64,000 nt of DNA from Anadara kagoshimensis (taxonomy: Eukaryota; Mollusca; Bivalvia; Arcoida; Arcidae), in contig CM037860.1 in NCBI GenBank assembly GCA_021292105.1, forward strand, positions 18,556,454 through 18,620,453. Reading direction: 5' to 3'. Numbering within the stretch: position 1 is the first letter of the stretch; every line of letters begins with the position of its first letter. The position numbers were made by a program, and so were the translations under genes. Below the pieces are notes generated by a model. That model saw nothing but the letters and a program-made list of their open reading frames with translations. It was not told the DNA's origin and did not search any database. Below are positions 1-12,017 of this stretch, piece by piece.

Positions 1-265
1 ATACGTATTCACGCCATACGGGTTTATGTATGCGTCACGGATTCAACCCTTGCATGAACAACATGTTAAACCCTTGGTTAGGTATGTACATGGATGAAAT
101 ATTCCTTTGTACACCCGTATACATCTCCCCAGTGGAAATAATTTGAATATAAGCATGCATTATAATACGTATGCATAGACGACATGGGGTGAGTCTATAC
201 TTCGTTCAGTTATTCATGCAAGTACGCAAATACTGGTAAACAGATACCACATTCCATCACCTAAC
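1..265. other. Intergenic, nothing recognised
   Basis: AT-rich sequence with no convincing coding frame and no repeat structure that I can tie to the rest of the window. Confidence 0.5.
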
Positions 266-268
266 TTA

Positions 269-1774
269 AGCCCCATTTATACGGCGAGAATTGCATACCT
301 AAGTATTTTTTACTCATATGTAAATTTCACATATGCAAATTGTGTCGTATGAACAACTTTGCATATACGCAAATTTTACTCATGTGAGTAAATTTGCACC
401 TAGTAAGGACCAAGTGCAAATTTGCTATAGTATGTGAGTATTTTATGCTTAGGTATGCAAATATTGCTACAGTGTCGTATGAACGCACAGTAATATTTAC
501 TCACATAATTTTAAACACATGGACTTATGCCAGGTTATTTATCGTGCAGGAGTGGATATGGGTGTTTGTGATCTGCCTTGTACCAGAAAAAATGGTTTAA
601 TAGTGTTGTCCACTGATATACATCCCATTGTATTGACATCGAGCTTACCAACAGGTGCCAATTGTAAGGGAAACCCACTCACCACATATGGTCACGGTTA
701 CAATCGGGGATAGTGGGTAAAGAAACCAACCACTATTAACCACCACGGCCCTCATTGATTTGTAATAATTATCCAATAAAGATCAACAGTTGTAATTGAA
801 ATAGATTTATTTGACAAAAGCACAAAAACTAGTGACAAACTGTCACCAAAATTTGACGTTTTACTAGTTTTCAAAGAGAAAGTGCTTGAGCAACAAAAGC
901 CAACCATAGAATGTAAAAAAAATTTACTTTTACAAATTTGACAATGAATTGTCCATGAAAGGAGATGCCATGTTGTTACTTAGTGTTTTATGAGAACAAA
1001 TATTATAAGCATCATCATCTTCAACATCACTGAAATAATGTTCACCATCGAGTTCAATAAAACATTCGACCGATCGATGAAGCTAAACTAATTTGAGTTA
1101 GGGGTCCAGCTCAGTTAAAAAAGAAGTTTTAATGAAATAAATAGCTAAAATGTGTAAACATTTTGGGGCCCAGACTGGGTTTTAGGAGACATAGACTAAT
1201 CTAAATATCTGATATTTGTTATGAAGAACAACACAAGCTCCTTTTACAGAACAAGCAAACACGACATGGACATCAATCCTTTTTTGCAATCATCACAACG
1301 GACATTTCAAGCAACCCAAAGAAATCCGAGATCAGTGTCATTCTACACTAGATGGTATATAAATGTGCTCTGCTCTGGTGTAAGATTTTGTTTGTTTGTA
1401 TACTTTTTAGGCTTGAGAAAAGAAGTCTTTAAAGGATATGCCATATAACATTTTTAATGTATTTTATGATTATTCAATAAATTTTAATTCAAAAACTGGT
1501 ATATGACAGATATGCTGGATCACCAAGTAGAACTGCTCCTTTGTCACGATAACAGCCCAGTATCAAATCAGTGCTTAAATAGTAAGGAAACGTTCTTATC
1601 TGATAATCAAGTCTTCAGAATGAAAGTTATCCAAATCCGTTGGAAACTTCAAATTTACTTATGGTACATAAATTACGTGTGAACGCAAAGCAAAATATAC
1701 TTTTGCTTACATGAGTAAATTTACATATGAGTAAAAATACTTAGGTATGCAATTCTCGCCGTATAAATGGGGCT
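269..1774. mobile_element. Non-autonomous TIR DNA transposon, PIF/Harbinger-like
   Basis: The two ends are inverted copies of one another for about 60 bp; the left end starts AGCCCCATTTATACGGCGAG and the right end is its reverse complement. Both ends are flanked by TTA (266-268 and 1775-1777), a 3-bp target duplication of the kind PIF/Harbinger elements make. Subterminal ACTCATATG/CATATGAGT motifs recur inside both ends. No transposase frame is visible; the short open frames inside have no recognisable domains. A short hairpin element (1439-1508) lies within it. Confidence 0.75.
1439..1508. repeat. Short hairpin element, subfamily 1, diverged
   Basis: The left arm reads TGCCATATAACATTTTT and the right arm ends ACTGGTATATGACA. 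The loop holds GTATTTTATGATTA, which is shared with the copy at 17648-17706. It is inserted within, or carried by, the larger TIR element around it. Confidence 0.55.
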
Positions 1775-1777
1775 TTA

Positions 1778-2506
1778 ATCAAAACCTTGTAAATTCGCAA
1801 AAATCTCTCTTTACCTTTATCTTACCGTGATGATTTTCCTCGGCTGGATGCTGTAACACACGAATGTATGAAGTAACCATCGGACGGATGCTATAAAGCG
1901 CGTATCCATCGGCTGGATGCGATTTTCGGGAAATTGGTATACCCCCCCGTGGTAAATAATACTAGTAAATACAAAAGAAAAGTATTATAAAAATTTTACA
2001 ACACTAAACGACGGTTTTGGAACACAATTCCTCATTAGTAGTGCTTACACCAAACTTTTTCTAATATCCAAAGTACCAAAAAAATATTCTTAACCAAATT
2101 CAGCTATGAAAATGCACAAAAACCCATGTTTTGTTATTTTGGTACCAGTACATTTCCTAAATTTTGCATTATATTAAAAACATTATGCTTGTGGAAATGC
2201 AATCTGCTGCAAAAGTCATCATCATCATAAAAACGAGGTCTTTTCTATCACGAAAAACCTGTGGTCTTTCTATTTATCGGATCATTTATATCGAGCCTTT
2301 CAATCGCATCAATGTAATGTTCCGTTATGATTCTTCTGGTAAATCAGTGTATAAACTTAGCAAGTCAAGGTTTAGATTTACCTTGATTATAATAGGAATT
2401 TGCACTGAAACAGGTTTAAAAGATTTTAGCTGTTCTAAGAGCTAAATCTGTCTGCATATGGGCAATATATATACGTCAGGGTGAGTGATTACACACATTA
2501 CGGAAT
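1778..2506. other. Intergenic, no gene seen
   Basis: The stretch contains a small repeat of GGATGC-type words (about 1840-1930: CGGCTGGATGC, CGGACGGATGC, CGGCTGGATGC). A 93-codon open frame from 2164 has no recognisable domain and is probably chance. Confidence 0.4.
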
Positions 2507-2509
2507 GTT

Positions 2510-2620
2510 TAGGCAACAATCTTGACCTGTCTGATTGACCTTCAATTTAAATGTTTATTAATAACCACTACATCTATGTAAAGCAAAAACAAGTGTTTAT
2601 GTCGTGCACAAAACGGAAAC
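2510..2620 (+). mobile_element. Fragment (left end) of the CAAACAACATTGACC MITE family
   Basis: AGGCAACAATCTTGACCTGT followed by TGATTGACCTTCAATTTAAA and an interior with AACAAGTGTTTAT matches the left half of the copies at 11269-11491 and 51755-51986. No right end is found nearby. Confidence 0.55.
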
Positions 2621-3062
2621 CCGCTTTTTTGAAGTACACTGTGTATGTATTACCGCTATCCTTACGCTACTTCAACCCTAACACACTGTATACATTGTCA
2701 CTCAGATCATAAACAACATATATCATCGTTTCGCTTGAAAGATTCAATATTACAGTGCGGTGAACAGCTTATATATATATTTATATATCTTTTAATATGT
2801 CGCATGTTTTAGATCTTGTACACGTACTGGACTGTTAGCTTCAATGGTGTCCATCGTCGTAATGTGAAAAGGTATGTTATAAAATGCTCGAAAACAATTT
2901 TTTCGTCAGGATAATTTGTTGTCAGTTTCTTTTGATAGACACGTTGTTATTTGTGTGTATTCTTTACAAAAGGAAATAAAACCACAACTTCTACTTCGGT
3001 ATTTGATAACAACCGCAAGCATCAATCATAAAACATGTAAACGTGTGCAGTGTTGAGTCTCT
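2621..3062. other. Intergenic, no gene seen
   Basis: AT-rich sequence without a convincing open frame or repeat partner. Confidence 0.4.
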
Positions 3063-3392
3063 GGGCCTGTTTTACGAAGCTATCCTAATTTTGTCTTAAG
3101 ATATGTCCTAGGATAAATTTTAGGACTAGGTAGGATAACTAGGATAATTAGGATAATCATAACCGGTTTTTCGAAGGTGTCTCAGCTCGGTCGTATCTAG
3201 GATATCCTATTTTTTATCCTAAGTTTAGGTTTATACATGTTGTCAGTACAAATACGACTTTTAACGCAGAATTAAAGTGGTAAAAAATCTAAATTAATAT
3301 ATAAATATATAACAAATAGATATTAATATATGTGATATTAATTAAGAACTATATTCAACAGAAATTGTAATAAATATGAAATCACTGTGAAT

Positions 3393-3393
<1 letters not shown>

Positions 3394-3427
<34 letters not shown>
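3394..3427. repeat. Poly-T tract
   Basis: A run of 34 T inside the TIR element. Confidence 0.95.
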
Positions 3428-3428
<1 letters not shown>

Positions 3429-3835
3429 TTAATTAATTTGTGTCCGTAAGACTTTTCTGTGAAAGTAAATGTGTTTGGACGGTGTATATATGTAATACTC
3501 ACAGGTAGTAGCCGATATATACATTAAAATCATGCTTTATGTAGAAGTTCATTATTTCTCAGGGGTCATAGGGTAAAATCATGCAATGACATACATGAAA
3601 TATATAAATACTGGGTATTTGAGTTAGTCAAAGTACAATCCAAATTTCAGCGATACGGAGGTAGAGATATTATTGATCGAGGTCGGCAAGCATAAGAGTG
3701 TTCTTTTTATCAAAGTTTCAAACACTATAACAAACAATTCAAAGAAAATTTTGGGAGAATATATGTGAAAAAGTGAATTCCTCCAATACAACGCCACAAC
3801 AAAGAATTACAGAAGAAATAGACCACTTATGCCAG

Positions 3836-3837
<2 letters not shown>

Positions 3838-3868
<31 letters not shown>
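3838..3868. repeat. Poly-A tract
   Basis: A run of 31 A inside the TIR element. Confidence 0.95.
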
Positions 3869-3870
<2 letters not shown>

Positions 3871-3976
3871 GGCATCATGGAATAGAAGAGAAGCGTGGCG
3901 GAGTACCACCATCGCAAGATTTTAACCCCTCCAGGATAAGGCGGTATGGATACTGGACACCAATTTCAGGAATAAC

Positions 3977-3998
3977 GGGGGGGGGGGGGGGGGGGGGG
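3977..3998. repeat. Poly-G tract
   Basis: A run of 22 G followed by purine-rich sequence to about 4014; a potential G-quadruplex former. The length may be unreliable in an assembly. Confidence 0.9.
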
Positions 3999-4514
3999 AG
4001 GAGGGGGAGAGGGACAGGCACATGTCGGAAACAACCGCTTCCATGGCAGAAGATGCTTCTGTTTCATTTTGTTTATTAGGAGTTAAAATTACATTTTTCA
4101 TAATTTAATTTCTTTCATTTAACAAATTAGATGACTTTCGGTTATTTGAAAATTTTATGGAATAACGCGAGTTCTTAAAATATACAAAATGATTGTATAG
4201 CTAAAGATAATTCACTCGATTATCGGGTGCGTTTAAGTTTAAACGTGTCATGTCACGGTAATAAACCCCGTGCATTAGAGTGATTCCATAAACAACCATA
4301 TATATATCGTATGATACATTCCTATACAGGGACAATATAAGAAGCTAAAACACACAACAACATTTTCAGGCAATCTAGCATGAGTTTTAATCATATCAAA
4401 AACGTTTAATTTTGATTACATGTATTTTTCAAAATATAGTGGTTTTTTTAATTAAATCTCAGCTCTTTATTTGTGTATTTTCTTTCTGGTTATCCCTAAG
4501 GAGGGCCTTAATTT

Positions 4515-4518
<4 letters not shown>

Positions 4519-4545
<27 letters not shown>
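4519..4545. repeat. (GA)n microsatellite
   Basis: About 13 GA units. Confidence 0.95.
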
Positions 4546-4925
4546 TAAATGTATTTCTAATTATATAATTTATGTACTTTCACATTCTCTAAATGATTCT
4601 GACAAAATAACAAAAAATCTAATGAATTGTCTGTCTCTAAACACTCTATTTCGACGTTTGTTCTGATTTCGTTGTCTCGTATGTAAATAAACAGCTGCCA
4701 TCTTGATTTATTTAGAATATCCTAAAACTAGGATTGCCCTAAGATGGTCTTAGGACACCTACATACCTGTCCTAAGTTTAGGATCATATTTAGGACTTGT
4801 CTCAAATTGCGACACCTTCGACAAACTGACTTAGGACGAAAAAAATGTCTTAGGACCAGGTTAGGAAAAATTTTAGTCTTAGGATAGCTTCGAAAAACCG
4901 GCCCCTGGTGCGCAGTAACAACACA

Positions 4926-6060
4926 CGGATTACGGGTTATGTATGGTGTTCAAGTGGCTCCGATCTTGAAACTCTAAATCTGGAACAGCTAGGACCGCAT
5001 TCGGCAAATGGTTCCAGGAAATAGTTGCTCTTGGGAAAAATGAGTGCCGGTATGCATAAATGGACGGAAAACACAACATAAACTTCCTCTGCTGGCTGTT
5101 CCTAGTTGTCTGGATCAAAGCAGATACTGGATGGTATATTACTGGAACAGCAATCAGTTGGTTAACTAGTTTATACAGCAGGGTGACGTCAGCTGTTCTT
5201 CTCCTCTATGCCAATGTGCCCCAGTTCAGCTGTTGGACCATTGATGTTACTGATTCTGGTTGGTGGTAATCTCGTTTCTTATATACAGTACAAATCTAGC
5301 AGCATTTCTCTGTACCTATTCAAATTTCATCTTGTTGATAACTGTTCGGGTTCCAGATGGTAGAGCTATATTCCACCTTTGGTCTAACTACACTAGTATA
5401 TGTTCATTCTTTTACTTTGGTTGGGCGATGTTTTAGGTTGCGTTCAGAAATCCCAATGCTCTTGAGGCTCTGCTGGTAATAACTTCATTCTGTTATTAAG
5501 TTCAGGCCCTGGGTAAGGACGGTGTTCTATTATGTTCAGGACATGCCCTTCCATCTGGTATCTATAATGGTTTTTCTGTCTATTTTTGATGCCTGCATGA
5601 GTGGTCATTTGGTGACGTTGAATTCCATTTGCCACATCCGTGTCCATCTGGCCAGTCTTGAGGTATTCTTGTAATAATATGTGTTCGTTCTCAGTGTTCA
5701 ATTGGATGGTGAAGTGCACAATCATCTGCAAACATCCTCGTCGTGGAGTTCAGATATTCAGTGATGATATTGATGAAAATCAGGAACAAGGTTGGTGCCA
5801 ATACTGTTCCCTGTGGTACTTCAGGTGTCACTGCTGATGGACTTGCTGTGTGGTGACCATTACAATACTACTTGCCGTTTCCTGTTGTTAAGAAACGCAT
5901 CAATCCATTCCCTTGTTGTTTCTTGGATACCGTAGTAGGCTAGTCTGGTGATAACTTTTTAATGAGCGACCTTGTCGAATGCCTTAGCAAAGTCTAGGAT
6001 GGTTATGTCGATCTGCTTTCTGTTGTCTATTCCTATGGCGATGTCATCACCTAAGGTTTT
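4926..6060 (-). pseudogene. Degraded non-LTR retrotransposon (LINE), RT 3' part
   Basis: Read on the minus strand from about 6060 down, frames encode in order ILDFAKAFDKVAH (the RT LDFxKAFDxVxH motif), RLAYYGIQETTREWIDAFL, VPQGTVLAPTLFLIFI, then MFADDCALHH (the catalytic (F/Y)ADD box). Further down come thumb-type stretches and finally SFFPRATISWNHLPN near 5010-5040, the usual C-terminal FFPRTxxxWNxLP word of Jockey/CR1/L2-type LINEs. The order fits the C-terminal two thirds of a LINE ORF2. At least three frame changes and several stops interrupt it (for example the frames at 5444-5731 and 4930-5118 are separate). No endonuclease, 3' tail or target duplication was found. It begins about 20 bp after the right end of the neighbouring TIR element. 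Confidence 0.8.
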
Positions 6061-6213
6061 CTATCTGAAAACATTACCGAGTAATTTTATCCCAACGATT
6101 TTACACAGACAGACATGGCGATTCCTATGTACCATCTCAAACTAGTTTTAAGGTTTTTAGTTACATGTTATGTATGGGGGATAGAGATGGTGACCAAAAT
6201 TGAAGTTTGGTTG

Positions 6214-8005
6214 TGGTCTCGGTTTCACAACCATTCCTTATAATTAGCGAAAGTTTTCCTGAGTATCTTGAGAATTAACAAAGGATGATTCTCAAAACGC
6301 CAAGCTATCCGCCTATACAGGATAGGATACAAAATTTAAAAATATGTTATATACATAACCTAAAGCTTCTATCATTTTGTAAAAGTTTATATGGTAAAAT
6401 ATCAGTAAAATATTACATTATATTATATGTTAAACACGTGTAATCCATTGGGTTTACTCCAAACATGGAACAAGTCAGTGACAATCATCACGTTTTTTAA
6501 TAAATACACATAGCGCATTCCTCTCCATTAAAGTTATTTTATTGTTAGATATGCAAAGTATGGGGAGAGAATTTTGTTAAAATCTCCCCCAATGTAACCT
6601 CTTACTTTACCGTCCTACATGTATACTCATACTTACTATTAATAAACTCTGACAACAATTGCCTGCATGTGTAGGGACTATTATGTAATAGAAATAAAGC
6701 CATGCACACACATATATGTATACAACGACATTACAGTCCCGTTTGAGGCCACTTGTCATTCCCTATGTGTTTCATGTACATTAAACTTGTACCAGTAAAC
6801 AAAATGCCAAAACAGTTTTTTCTAAATGCAATCGTCGAACGAAAAAGGTCATCGATGAAAAGTCGGGGCAGGTTTCATATGTCACTAGCTGAGCAAGACT
6901 GAAGATCATGAACCCGCGGTTCCTCGAATAGACTTGAAATCTGAATGTATAGACCTATACCCATTTTGAGCGCGGCAAATCAAATGTCATTTGTTTTAAT
7001 TTCAAAGAAAAAGTTTCCCCTATGAAACTTGCACTAATTAAAGCAAGGATTGATATTTTCGTCAAATAAGATATCCTTGTACCATCTGGTATTCGCATAT
7101 GCTGTAATCATTTATCTGGACAAAGTAGTCGCTGATGCTTTAAAGATGAAAAAAGTTCCATCAAGTCTACATGCATCAGAAATCACCGAATTATTAAAAA
7201 AAATCTGCGAATAAGAATCTTTGATAGTAAAAGTAGAATAATTGATTTTTTATGATCCAAAAGGCCTTTCTGACGATGACTATAATAGATTGACTGGACT
7301 TAACACTCATCTTGTAACAAAGGATAATATCATAAAATGCCACAACACTAAGGTCTAAAAGCTTTGCGATAGGACTGTTATTGACAAATTTTCGAATTGG
7401 TCTTTCCCAAGAACTCTTAGCAACACTATGTGGTCTGAAAATGCTTCACATGGGTCAAGAATTGTCTCTGCAGCACATGTGGTTCTAACAACAGACTTCC
7501 TTTAATGTCTTCTATCACAGATCTTAATACTATGAAATCACACTGACAAGTCGACAACAGACACAATATATACACATTACGGCGCAAAGCAAATCAAGTC
7601 ATTGTGACACGTAGGTTTTTGTTTTTATGCATGCGGCTTTCTAGCAGAGTAATGGCAATTTCTGACAGTAGCGCTATACTTTGGTGGAGAATAACTGCAT
7701 TCAAATAAAAAAGACAACGAACCAACAAGTAAAGTTTGCTTCTACACACGTCATTATGAAAAAGGAAAAAATGTGATTCATATGCAGCGTTTTTACATGT
7801 ATTTACACAGAAATTTATTTACATCTGGCCTCAAAGATTGACGCCTATAGAGGCTTCAAAAGGGTGTAACTTAGTTTCTTACGTATTTATTCCTATAGAC
7901 GGATAGCTCGACGTTTTGGGAATCATTCTTATAAAGATTTGGAAATTTTGCAAGATTAAAGTTTGGGATTACCTTAGCCAAGGAATGATTGTGACACCGG
8001 GACCA
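6214..8005 (+). mobile_element. Long-TIR DNA transposon with ISL2EU-like transposase remnant
   Basis: The ends are inverted for about 105-110 bp. The left begins TGGTCTCGGTTTCACAACCA; the right end, reversed, begins TGGTCCCGGTGTCACAATCA. Further in, both arms carry AAAACGYCRAGCTATCCGYC. Near 7255-7320 one + frame reads FYDPKGLSDDDYNRLTGLN, and from about 7360 another reads AIGLLLTNFRIGLSQELLAT. These words resemble the conserved middle of ISL2EU (PIF/Harbinger superfamily) transposases, which I recall as ...LSDxDYxxLTGL... and ...LLxKLRxGLSxxLLATL.... The frame is broken by stops and at least one frameshift, so the copy is inactive. Two short MITEs (46009-46279, 50993-51267) share its ends. 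Target duplication not determined. Confidence 0.65.
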
Positions 8006-8160
8006 GGAAGTAAAGGTACTTGTGCTTAGTGAGGGTTATATCCTGTATTTATTTTGAAAAGGATGTTTGATATGGCGATTTATCATCTATCGCTGGGAGT
8101 GTAACTCAAAACGGATTTTATATTCAGTACATTAGACAGCGGCATTTCATTCTGTTTCAT

Positions 8161-10826
8161 CATGTTCTATGACCGATGGGTAGGTAATCTCCATGTACTA
8201 TAACCTATGGATAGGTAATCTCCATGTACTATGTTCGATGGAGAGGTAATCTCCATGTACTGTGTCCGATGGAGAGGTAATCTCCGTGTACTATAACCGA
8301 TGGGTAGGTAATCTCCGTGCACTATAACCGATGGGTAGGTAATCTCCGTGTACTATAACCGATGGGTAGGTAATCTCCATGTACTATGTCCGATGGGTAG
8401 GTAATCTCCATGTACTATAACCGATGGGTAGGTAATCTCCATGTACTATGTCCGATGGGTAGGTAATCTCCGTGTACTATGTCCGATGGGTAGGTAATCT
8501 CCATGTACTATGTCCGATGGGTAGGTAATCTCCATGTACTATAACCGATGGGTAGGTAATCTCCATGTACTATGTCCGATGGGTAGGTAATCTCCGTGTA
8601 CTATAACCGATAGGTAGGTAATCTCCATGTACTATGTCCGATGGGTAGGTAATCTCCGTGTACTATAACCGATGGGTAGGTAATCTCCATGTACTATGTC
8701 CGATGGGTAGGTAATCTCCATGTACTATGTCCGATGGGTAGGTAATCTCCGTGTACTATAACCGATGGATAGGTAATCTCCATGTACTATGTCCGATGGA
8801 GAGGTAATTTCCGTGTACTATGTCCGATGGGTAACTAATCTCCATGTACTATGTCCGATGGGTAGGTAATCTCTATAAACTATGACCGATGGATAGGTAA
8901 TCTCCATGTACTATGTCCGATGGAGAGGTAATCTCCGTGTACTGTGTCCGATGGAGAGGTAATCTCCGTGTACTATGTCCGATGGGTAACTAATCTCCAT
9001 GTACTATGTCCGATGGGTAGGTAATCTCTATAAACTATGGACGATGGGTAGGTAATCTCAATGTACTATGGCCGATGGGTAGGTAGTCTCCATGTACTAT
9101 GGTCGATGGGTAGGTAGTCTCCATGTACTATGTCCGATGGGTAGGTAATCTCCATGTACTATGGCCGATGGGTAGGTAATCTCCATGTACTATGTCCGAT
9201 GGGTAGGTAGTCTCCATGTACTATGGTCGATGGGTAGGTAGTCTCCATGTACTATGGTCGATGGGTAGGTAGTCTCCATGTACTATGGTCGATGGGTAGG
9301 TAGTCTCCATGTACTATGGTCGATGGGTAGGTAGTCTCCATGTACTATGGTCGATGGGTAGGTAGTCTCCATGTACTATGGCCGATGGGTAGGTAATCTC
9401 CATGTACTCTGACCGATGGGTAGGTAATCTCCATGTACTCTGACCGATAAGTTGGTAATCTATATGCACTATAGCCGATGGGTAGGCAATCTCCATGTAC
9501 TATGGCCGATGGGTAGGTAACCTCTATGCACTATGGTCGATGGGTAGGTAATCCCCATGCACTATGGCCGATGTGTAGGTATTCTCAATGCACTATGATC
9601 GATGGGTAGGTAATCTCAATGCACTATGGCCGATGTATAGGTAATATCAATGCACTATGGCCAATGGGTACGGGTAATCTCCATGCACTATGACCGATGG
9701 ATAGGTTATTTCCATGCACTATGGTCGATGGGTAGGTTATTTCCATGCACTATGGTCGATGGATAGGTAATCTCCATGTACTATGGCCGATAGGTAGGTA
9801 ATCTCCATGTACTATGACCGATGGATAGATAATCTCCATGCATTGACCGACGAGTAGGTAATCTCCATGCACTATGACCGATGGATAGGTTATTTCCATG
9901 CACTATGGTCGATGGGTAGGTAATCTCCATGTACTATGGCCGATGGGTAGGTAATCTCCATGTACCATGGCCGATAGGTAGATAATCTCCATGTTATATG
10001 GCCGATGGATAGGTAATCTCCATGTACTATGGCTGATGGATGGATAATCTCCATGCATTGACCGACGAGTAGGTAATCTCCATGCACTATGGCCGATGGG
10101 TAGGTTATTTCCACGCACTATGGTCGATGGGTTGGTTATTTGCATGCACTATGGTCGATGGATAGGTAATTTCCATGTACTATGGCCGATGGTTAGGTAA
10201 TCTCCATGTACTATGGCCGATAGGTAGGTAATCCCCATGTACTACCGGTATGGCCGATGGATAGATAATCTCCATGCATTGACCTCTATGCCGACGAGTA
10301 TGTAATCTCCATGCACTATGACCGATGGATAGGTTATTTCCATGCACTATGGTCGATGGGTAGGTAATCTCCATGTACTATGGCCGATGGGTAGGTAATC
10401 TCCATGTACTATGGCCGATGGGTAGGTTATTTCCATGCACTATGGTCGATGGGTAGGTAATCTCCATGTACTATGGCCGATGGGTAGGTAATCTCCATGT
10501 ACTATGACCGATGGGTGGATAATCTCCATGCATTGACCGACGAGTAGGTAATCTCTATGCACTATGGCCGATGGGTAGGTTATTTTCACGCACTATGGTC
10601 GATGGGTAGGTTATTTGCATGCACTATGGTCGATGGGTAGGTAATTTCCATGTACTCTGGCCGATGGATGGATAATCTCCATGCATTGACCGACGAGTAG
10701 GTAATCTCTATGCACTATGGTCGATGGATAGGTTATTTCCACGCACTATGGTCGATGGGTAGGTTATTTGCATGCACTATGGTCGATGGGTAGGTAATTT
10801 CCATGTACTCTGGCCGATGTATTCAT
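8161..10826. repeat. 31-bp minisatellite, about 85 units
   Basis: Tandem units of consensus CCGATGGGTAGGTAATCTCC plus ATGTACTATG(G/T). The period is 31 bp throughout most of the array. Three zones differ: 8161-9050 has GTCCG/ATAACCG variants; 9050-9400 is homogeneous GGTCG...GTAGTCTCC units; 9400-10826 mixes GCACTATGG and TTATTTCC variants with a short unit CATTGACCGACGAGTAGG recurring at about 9841, 10056, 10277, 10531 and 10684. Minus-strand open frames here are repeat translations, not genes. Confidence 0.95.
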
Positions 10827-11088
10827 ACATATAAACCTGTTGTTTGCCAATCAATGAGGAAAAGATCAATCTAGTGCATAGGTGCCAGAGTTTGTTGAAG
10901 GATCCGCTGACTATTTTTAGCGTTCCCATTTCAAGTGATGGCGAGACCATGCTTGGGTCAGGGTCCTGATAAATGCCTTCTTTTCTTTGCTTGATCGATT
11001 CTTGATGTTCTGTGTGTTCTTTATTGCATTGACTGTTGCCAAATACATTAATTTTAAACATAGGGACCGCGGCCGAATAAGAGTAAAT
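10827..11088. other. Unique intergenic sequence
   Basis: Single-copy-looking sequence between the minisatellite and a MITE. A 94-codon minus frame runs through it into the repeat and has no recognisable domain. Confidence 0.4.
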
Positions 11089-11090
11089 TA

Positions 11091-11265
11091 CAGTCCATCC
11101 TGTCTATAAAGGCCACTCAAGGGAACCAGTAACTGCCCTTTATGGACAGGTGGTCTTTATATACAAGTTCAAATATTATGAAAAAGAACAATTGGTATAC
11201 AATTCTACAGACCTCTATCAGATGGTCCTTATATAGAGGTGGCCTTTAAGGCAGGTTTTACCGTG
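11091..11265. mobile_element. MITE with CA(G/C)...AAACCTG TIRs, TA-flanked (Tc1/mariner or pogo type)
   Basis: The left end CAGTCCATCCTGTCTATAAA and the reversed right end CACGGTAAAACCTGCCTTAA are inverted repeats followed by AGGCCAC on both sides. TA lies outside each end (11089-11090 and 11266-11267). It is 175 bp with no coding capacity. Related elements lie at 53539-53835 and 63387-63520. Confidence 0.65.
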
Positions 11266-11268
11266 TAG

Positions 11269-11491
11269 GTAATGGCAAACAACATTAACCTGTCTGTTTG
11301 ACCTTTCATTAAGAATGTTCATATGTACAATAACCCACCCGATAAAAATATAGTGTTAGCATTCATAGTTAATACATAAATATTGCAGGTTCCCCACAAT
11401 GAAGACAAAATAAACACCAGTGTATGTTCTGGTCCATAATGAATATCTGAATTAAAGGTCAAACGGACAGGTCAATGTTGTTTGGCTATAC
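11269..11491. mobile_element. MITE, CAAACAACATTGACC family
   Basis: TIRs of about 40 bp: left GTAATGGCAAACAACATTAA, reversed right GTATAGCCAAACAACATTGA, both continuing CCTGTCYGTTTGACCTTT. About 223 bp, non-coding. It sits 3 bp after the preceding MITE. Confidence 0.75.
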
Positions 11492-11882
11492 TACACGAAG
11501 TATATGTAGATGAATTATTTATTTAAAACGGACTATACATTGAAGTGTGAATCAACAATCGGATTATCGAACACATTGAAAAATGACCGGGGTGTGACAT
11601 AATATGTAGAATTACACAGGTCAGGTAGATTGTAATGGCTCGGTCTGTTGGTCATTACATACATGACATACTATCGTAATGGTCACTATTTCATCGTTCG
11701 ATGCACAAGACCGGTGTTAGCGGGACCTGTCGAATTCGGGTAAAGGGTGTTTCTACCCGTATTGAGATACAGTGGTGTACACAGCGGACTACGTTAAAAT
11801 ATTTATTTACCCTGTGAATTTCGTTATTGATTATTTGAACACGTTTATGTTTACTTTTGGGCAGGTTGAGACCTCTTCAAAG

Positions 11883-11985
11883 ATGTTCCGGCATTACTAT
11901 GCAAGAAAAATATTCAAGTATGCCTTACCACTGTCCGTCTTCATTTTTGTCGTGTTCATGTACCATGGAAATAAGGTAACATACG

Positions 11986-12017
<32 letters not shown>

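Larger units (their letters stand above)
3063..4904. mobile_element. TIR DNA transposon (GGGCC...CGAAGCTATCCTAAG ends)
   Basis: The left end GGGCCTGTTTTACGAAGCTA and the reverse complement of the right end GGGGCCGGTTTTTCGAAGCT are near-identical. The inverted similarity continues through TATCCTAAGACTAAAATT-type sequence and repeated CCTAAG/CTTAGGA motifs on both sides. There is no clean target duplication. The interior holds long poly-T (3394-3427), poly-A (3838-3868) and poly-G (3977-3998) runs and a GA microsatellite (4519-4545), with no transposase frame. The ends are of the style seen in bivalve Harbinger-like MITEs; that family assignment is inference. Confidence 0.6.

Noticed and set aside
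9314-10374. Several overlapping minus-strand open frames with peptide repeats such as WRLPTHRP
   Set aside because: They are translations of the 31-bp minisatellite. 31 is not a multiple of 3, so all frames give the same 31-codon cycle, and CCATAG supplies a stop in every cycle of standard units.
8161-10826. CRISPR-like array (short repeats at regular spacing)
   Set aside because: There are no unique spacers; the whole unit repeats, the context is a eukaryotic genome and no cas genes are present.
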